From: Streptacidiphilus melanogenes
Lineage (GTDB): Bacteria; Actinomycetota; Actinomycetes; Streptomycetales; Streptomycetaceae
DNA length: 45,023 nucleotides
Assembly (NCBI RefSeq): GCF_000787835.1
Contig: NZ_BBPP01000004.1
Location: 293,999-339,021, forward strand
Reading direction: 5' to 3'
The position numbers were made by a program, and so were the translations under genes. Positions within the stretch are counted from its first letter, which is position 1. The number at the start of each line of letters is the position of its first letter. The notes beneath the pieces were generated by a model that was given only the letters and a program-made list of their open reading frames with translations, was not told the origin of the DNA and did no database searches. Below, in pieces: positions 40,923 through 45,023 of the stretch.

Positions 40923-42302
40923 GTGAGTCAACTCGACCTTGCACGGCTCCAGTTCGCCATGACCTCGATCTACCACTTCCTGTTCGTCCCGGTCACCATC
41001 GGCCTCGGCTTCCTCACCGCGCTGCTCCAGACCGCCTGGCACCGCACCGGCCTGGCCGACTACCTGAGGCTCACCAAGTTCTTCGGCACCCTGCTGCTGA
41101 TCAACGTCGCGGTGGGCGTGGTGACCGGCCTGGTCCAGGAGTTCCAGTTCGGGATGGACTGGTCCGTCTACTCCCGCACCGTGGGGGACGTCTTCGGCGC
41201 ACCGCTGGCCATGGAGGGGCTGGCCGCGTTCTTCCTGGAGTCGACCTTCCTCGGGCTGTGGGTGTTCGGCTGGGACCGGCTGCCGAAGCGCGTCCACCTC
41301 GCCACGATCTGGGCCGTCGCCCTGGGCGGAGCCCTTTCGGCGGCGTTCATCATGGCGGCCAACTCCTGGATGCAGCACCCGGTCGGATACACCGTCAACC
41401 CCACGACCGGTCGGCCGCAGCTCAACGACGTGTGGAAGCTGTTCACCAACCCCGTCTTCCTCCGCGGCTATCTGCACGTGCTGCTCGCCTCCGTGGTCAC
41501 CGGGGCGGTCGTGATGCTGGCGGTCTCGGCCTGGCAGCTGCGCAAGGGGCGCGCCCCCCTGGTGTTCCACGCCTCGGCGCGGCTGTCCCTGGTGGTCCTC
41601 GTGCCCACGATCCTGGTGGCGATGCTGGTCGGCAGCGAGCTCGGCGTCACCGAGGGCAAGTACCAGCCGATGAAGATCGCCGGCGCCGAGGCCCAGTGGA
41701 CCACCTGTCAGCCGTGCTCCTTCTCCCTCATCCAGGTCGGCGGCGGGAAGAACGACGAGACGCCGACGAAGATCGTCGAGATTCCGCACCTGCTCTCGCT
41801 GCTGGCCACCAACCACTGGAACGGCAAGGTCCTCGGTCTGAACACGGTGCAGAGCCAGTACGAGGCGCAGTTCGGCCCCGGGAGCTACGTGCCGAACATC
41901 TTCATCCAGTACTGGGCGATGCGGGTGATGGCCTACCTCGCGGTGGTGGTGCTGCTGGTGGGTCTGTGGGGGCTGTGGCTGCTGCTGCGCAGGAGACTCA
42001 GCGGGGCCAAGGTCTTCCAGCGGGTGGCGACCTGGGCGGTCGTCCTGCCCTTCCTGATGAACACCGCCGGCTGGCTGCTCACCGAGAGCGGCCGCCAGCC
42101 CTGGATCGTCCAGGGCCTCCAGCTCACCCGGAACGCCGTGTCGCCGTCGATCAGCACCACGACGGTCGCGATCAGCATCCTCGTCTTCTTCGTCCTGTAC
42201 GCCGCGCTCGCCGTCGTGGAGATCGTCCTCATGGCCCGCTTCGCCCGCCGCGAGCCCGCCGCGCCGACCAGCGAGCTCCCGCAGCCGGCCCCCGTCTACT
42301 GA
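40923..42302 (+). CDS. cydA: Cytochrome bd ubiquinol/menaquinol oxidase subunit I
   Basis: Subunit I carries the haems and the quinol site of the bd-type terminal oxidase, which reduces oxygen with high affinity at the membrane. The 459-residue protein has nine or so membrane spans. His18 (AMTSIYHFLFVP) is the expected haem b595 ligand. QEFQFGMDWSVYSRTVGDVFGAPLA and the GRQPW motif (LTESGRQPWIVQGL) are diagnostic. The Q-loop between the two halves is of the short type. I use GTG 40923, with GGGGAG upstream; an ATG at 40857 would add 22 unrelated residues. The cydB gene follows after 43 bases; no cydCD genes are in the window. Confidence 0.96.
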   Translation: MSQLDLARLQFAMTSIYHFLFVPVTIGLGFLTALLQTAWHRTGLADYLRLTKFFGTLLLINVAVGVVTGLVQEFQFGMDWSVYSRTVGDVFGAPLAMEGLAAFFLESTFLGLWVFGWDRLPKRVHLATIWAVALGGALSAAFIMAANSWMQHPVGYTVNPTTGRPQLNDVWKLFTNPVFLRGYLHVLLASVVTGAVVMLAVSAWQLRKGRAPLVFHASARLSLVVLVPTILVAMLVGSELGVTEGKYQPMKIAGAEAQWTTCQPCSFSLIQVGGGKNDETPTKIVEIPHLLSLLATNHWNGKVLGLNTVQSQYEAQFGPGSYVPNIFIQYWAMRVMAYLAVVVLLVGLWGLWLLLRRRLSGAKVFQRVATWAVVLPFLMNTAGWLLTESGRQPWIVQGLQLTRNAVSPSISTTTVAISILVFFVLYAALAVVEIVLMARFARREPAAPTSELPQPAPVY

Positions 42303-42345
42303 CCCCTGCCGAGACCTACCGACACCGCACCAACGAGGTCGCACG

Positions 42346-43365
42346 ATGGCGCTCGCCACCTTCTGGTACATCCTCACGGCCGTGCTGTGGACCGGCTTCT
42401 TCGTCCTGGAGGGCTTCGACCTCGGCGTCGGCCTGCTGCACACCGTGGTCGCCAGGGACGAACCCGGCAGGCGCGCCGCGATCGGCACGATCGGACCGCT
42501 GTGGGACGGCAACGAGGTGTGGCTGATCGTCGCCGCCGCGGCCATGTTCGCCGCCTTCCCCGGCTGGTACGCCACCCTGTTCTCCGGCTACTACCTGGTG
42601 CTGGTCCTGGTCCTGGTCGGCCTGATCCTGCGCGGGGTCTCCTTCGAGTTCCGCGACAAGGTCGAACGGTCCGGCTGGCGCCGCACCTGGGAGACCACGC
42701 TCACCGTGGGCAGCCTGCTCGTGCCGTTCTTCCTCGGCGTCATGCTGGGCGGGATGCTGCACGGCATCCCGATCGGTCAGGACCAGGAGTTCTCCGGCAC
42801 GTTCGCCGACCTGTTCTCCGGATACGCCGTCTTCACCGGCGTGACCCTGGTGCTGCTGTGCCTCCTGCACGGCGCGGTCTTCCTCACCCTGCGGACCACC
42901 GGCACCGTCCGCGGCCGGGCCCGGTTGCTGGCCCGGCGCATCGCGCCGGTCACCGCCCTCGCCGTGCTGGCTTTCCTCCCGTGGACCCACTCCACCGCCG
43001 GCAAGGGCGTCCTGCCCAGCATCATGCAGTTGATCGCGGTCCTCCTCGTGCTCGCCGCGGCCTGGCTGGTGACGGCCGGTCACGAGGGCTGGGCCTTCAC
43101 GGCGACCACGCTGACCATCGCCACCTGCGTGCTGTCGGTCTTCGTCGACCTCTACCCCCACCTCATCGTGTCCAGCACCAACCAGGCGTACGACATCACC
43201 GTCAGCAACGCCGCCTCGGGGAACTACGCGCTCAAGGTCATCTCCGTGGTGGCCATCGTCCTGCTCCCGGTCGTGCTGGCCTACCAGGGCTGGAGCTACC
43301 ACGTCTTCTGGCGCCGCGTGTCACCCGAAACGTACGACGGCGGCGCCGCGCAGCCCGCGAAGTGA
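42346..43365 (+). CDS. cydB: Cytochrome bd oxidase subunit II
   Basis: Subunit II has 339 residues and eight or nine membrane spans. It begins with the family motif FWYILTAVLWTGFFVLEGFDLGVGLLHTVVARDEPGRRAAIGTIGPLWDGNEVWLIVAAAAMFAAFPGWYA. The stretches LILRGVSFEFRDKVE and LYPHLIVSSTNQAYDITVSNAASGNYALKV are also typical. It pairs with CydA to form the quinol oxidase. It lies 43 bases after cydA on the same strand, so it is co-transcribed. It converges with the cyclase-family gene, with 9 bases between stop codons. Confidence 0.96.
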   Translation: MALATFWYILTAVLWTGFFVLEGFDLGVGLLHTVVARDEPGRRAAIGTIGPLWDGNEVWLIVAAAAMFAAFPGWYATLFSGYYLVLVLVLVGLILRGVSFEFRDKVERSGWRRTWETTLTVGSLLVPFFLGVMLGGMLHGIPIGQDQEFSGTFADLFSGYAVFTGVTLVLLCLLHGAVFLTLRTTGTVRGRARLLARRIAPVTALAVLAFLPWTHSTAGKGVLPSIMQLIAVLLVLAAAWLVTAGHEGWAFTATTLTIATCVLSVFVDLYPHLIVSSTNQAYDITVSNAASGNYALKVISVVAIVLLPVVLAYQGWSYHVFWRRVSPETYDGGAAQPAK

Positions 43366-43374
43366 CCTCCCTCG

Positions 43375-44322
43375 TCACAGCACCGCGATCGGGTTGACGG
43401 GGCAGCCGGTGCCGCCGCGCAGCCGCAGCGGAGCGATGACGCACAGGAACGACCAGCGGCCCTCGGCCGCGCACAGCGGTGCCAGCCCCTCGAAGTCGAG
43501 ATAGTCCAGCAGGTGCAGCCCCAGGTCGTGGATCGCGAGCACATGGACGGGGAAGCCGACGCCGTCCACCAGGGTCGGGGCGCAGTCGTTGTTGCCGTCA
43601 CCCCCGAGGACGGCGATCCGCCGCTCGGCGAGTAGCGTCACCGCCTCCGGATGCAGGCCCGCCCGGGTCTCGGCCGCCTCCCACGGGCCGAGCTCGCGCC
43701 AACGGCGGCGGTGCCCGACCCGCACGAACAGCAGGTCCCCCTCGCCGAACCGCACCCCCTGCGCCTCCTCGGCGGCCAGGAGGTCCCCGGCCGTCACGAA
43801 CTCCCCCGGCTCCAGCCACGGCACGCCCCGCAGCCGTGGGATGTCCAGCAGGACCCCGCGGCCCACGATCCCGTCCGCCGCCGCGGTGACGGCCAGGGCC
43901 TCGGCCCCCGCGTCGGTCAGCGTGTCCGCGGGGACGCCCCCGTACAGCGTGCCGTCGTAGACGACGTGGCACAGGGCGTCGAGGTGGCTGTCGACGTCGC
44001 CGTGCACGTTCATCTCGACCCGGTCCCGGGCGAAGTCCAGTCCCTCGTCCGGCATCCGACCCGCGATCGCGCCGGTCATGGGATGCCGGGCCGGGTCCGG
44101 GTTCCCCGGCGTCCGCTCCGTCGCCACAGCCGCACCCAGCCCGACCTGACGTCCTGCCCGCACCTCGGCCGCGGCGGCGAGCACGTGCGCGGGGGTGACG
44201 CGCGCCAGGGCGCCGCGGGCGGGGTTCCCGGACGGGGCGAGGCCGCCGAGCCGCCGCCGCAGGTCCTCGAAGGCGGCCCGGCTCAGTCGGTCGGTCCCGG
44301 CGCCGGGCGGTGATCCGTCCAT
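43375..44322 (-). CDS. Cyclase-family (kynurenine formamidase-like) metal-dependent hydrolase
   Basis: The 315-residue protein belongs to the PF04199 cyclase family. The metal-site motif, canonically H-x-G-T-H-x-D-x-x-x-H, appears as MNVHGDVDSHLDALCHV, with His107, His113, Asp115 and His119. LLDIPRLRGVPWLEPGEFVTAGDLLAAEE and LLFVRVGHRRRWRELG are the expected barrel strands. LGGDGNNDCAPTLVDGVGFPVHVLAIHDLGLHLLDYLDFEGLA closes the active site. Family reactions include hydrolysis of N-formylkynurenine, isatin and related cyclic amides; the substrate here is unknown. No signal peptide. The UbiA gene ends 16 bases upstream on the same strand, so the two may share an operon. Confidence 0.87.
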   Translation of the reverse strand: MDGSPPGAGTDRLSRAAFEDLRRRLGGLAPSGNPARGALARVTPAHVLAAAAEVRAGRQVGLGAAVATERTPGNPDPARHPMTGAIAGRMPDEGLDFARDRVEMNVHGDVDSHLDALCHVVYDGTLYGGVPADTLTDAGAEALAVTAAADGIVGRGVLLDIPRLRGVPWLEPGEFVTAGDLLAAEEAQGVRFGEGDLLFVRVGHRRRWRELGPWEAAETRAGLHPEAVTLLAERRIAVLGGDGNNDCAPTLVDGVGFPVHVLAIHDLGLHLLDYLDFEGLAPLCAAEGRWSFLCVIAPLRLRGGTGCPVNPIAVL

Positions 44323-44338
44323 CGTCTCGTCCTTCCGG

Positions 44339-45023
44339 TCAGTGCAGGGCCGCGCCGCGCAGGAGCAGCAGGGCCAGGTCGAGGGCGCTGAGGCCGATGG
44401 TGAGCAGGAACGGGAGGCGGCTGTCCGGCCGCCGCGCGCCGGGGAGCGCGGCGGCCGCCGTCAGCGCGGTGGCGAGGGCGAGGCCCGTCCAGCCGACCGG
44501 GCCCGGTGGGCCTGGCGGCCCGAGAGCGAGCAGGGCGGAGGCGCAGAGCAGTGCGAGCGCGGCGAGGGCCCGGCTGCGGGTTGCGCCCAGGCGGTGGGGG
44601 AGCCCGCGGACACCCTGGGCGAGATCGGCGTCGATGTCCGGCAGCACGTTCGTCAGGTGGGCTCCCACGCCGAGCAACGCGGCGGCGGCGAGCAGCCAGC
44701 CCGGCGGCCAGGGACGGCCCGGCAGGCCGAGGGTGACGAAGGCCGGCAGCAGCCCGAAGGCGAGGGCGTAGGGGAGCCAGGACCAGAGGGTTCGCTTCAG
44801 CAGGGCGTTGTAGGCGAGCGCCGAGGCCACCCCCGTCAGGTGCGCGGCCCCCGCGGCCGCACCGGAGGCGAGGGAGAGCGGCACGCAGGCGACGCCCGCC
44901 CCGCAGGCCGCGGCCCGCGCGGTCGACGCGGCCAGCGCCCCGGCGGCCAGCGGCTTGTCGCGGCGTCCCGCCGCGATGTCCCGCCGCACGTCGATGACGT
45001 CGTTGCTCCACCCGACGCAGAGC
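44339..45023 (-). CDS. UbiA-family prenyltransferase, 5' end cut by the window edge
   Basis: The frame runs off the right edge. The visible part starts in CVGWSNDVIDVRRDIAAGRRDKP, which holds the first Asp-rich motif (NDVIDxxxD) of UbiA intramembrane prenyltransferases. The second motif is NVLPDIDADLAQGVRGLPHRLG. Between and after these are six or more hydrophobic spans. The enzyme moves a polyprenyl group from its diphosphate onto an aromatic or other acceptor inside the membrane, with Mg2+ held by the two motifs. The acceptor cannot be told from this fragment; a quinone, haem or chlorophyll-like or secondary-metabolite acceptor would all fit. The last codon is 44339-44341. Confidence 0.88.
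   Translation of the reverse strand, partial: LCVGWSNDVIDVRRDIAAGRRDKPLAAGALAASTARAAACGAGVACVPLSLASGAAAGAAHLTGVASALAYNALLKRTLWSWLPYALAFGLLPAFVTLGLPGRPWPPGWLLAAAALLGVGAHLTNVLPDIDADLAQGVRGLPHRLGATRSRALAALALLCASALLALGPPGPPGPVGWTGLALATALTAAAALPGARRPDSRLPFLLTIGLSALDLALLLLRGAALH

Overview
The window looks like chromosomal DNA of a very GC-rich actinobacterium, most probably of the Streptomyces/Kitasatospora/Streptacidiphilus group. Coding genes have almost pure G/C third positions, and GTG/TTG starts and AGGAGG-type ribosome sites are frequent. Typical family content includes an AfsR-type SARP regulator, a DUF2690 membrane HTH protein, a GapR-gap pair, a class F sortase and sugar ABC importers without their own ATPase. 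I see no rRNA, tRNA, transposase, prophage or CRISPR.

Layout. 1-5.6 kb: a Ser/Thr-rich anchored protein, a Tat-exported GHL10 hydrolase, a mycothiol-dependent-isomerase-family protein, and gap preceded by its AraC/DJ-1 regulator. 5.7-9.8 kb: a NarL-type two-component pair, then a cell-surface unit (a protein with an APDTG sorting-like tail, an overlapping class F sortase, a STAS protein). 9.8-11.6 kb: an alpha/beta hydrolase and a TetR repressor with two matching operators built around a good promoter. 11.6-22.6 kb: a carbohydrate locus (GH5, GH30, LacI regulator, two permeases, binding protein, GH42). Two perfect palindromes, TGATGTTTACGTAAACATCA and its 18-bp version, flank lacI and give it a natural regulon. 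The genes fit secreted cleavage of a galactan, import of the fragments, and cytoplasmic removal of galactose.

22.7-25.5 kb: an SPFH-GYF protein and a double zinc-ribbon membrane protein, resembling the YdjI/YdjG membrane-stress partners, plus an unknown 154-residue protein. 25.6-33 kb: an AfsR-like regulator, two coupled exported proteins of unknown function behind a 13-bp stem in the leader, a lipoprotein and a DUF2690 protein. 33.2-37 kb: an NlpC/P60 hydrolase with three near-identical peptidoglycan-binding repeats, a MerR regulator with a 19-bp-spacer promoter that looks leaderless, and an amidohydrolase. 37-40.7 kb: a four-gene operon, GMC oxidoreductase - divergent G6PDH - small protein - DUF1992. 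40.9-45 kb: cydAB, a cyclase-family protein and a UbiA prenyltransferase cut by the window edge.

The strongest candidates for something new are the GMC/G6PDH-like operon, whose dehydrogenase lacks the substrate-phosphate lysine; the sortase without a C-terminal arginine beside its likely substrate; and the coupled exported pair at 28.5-30.9 kb. All functions are read from sequence motifs; no database search was possible.
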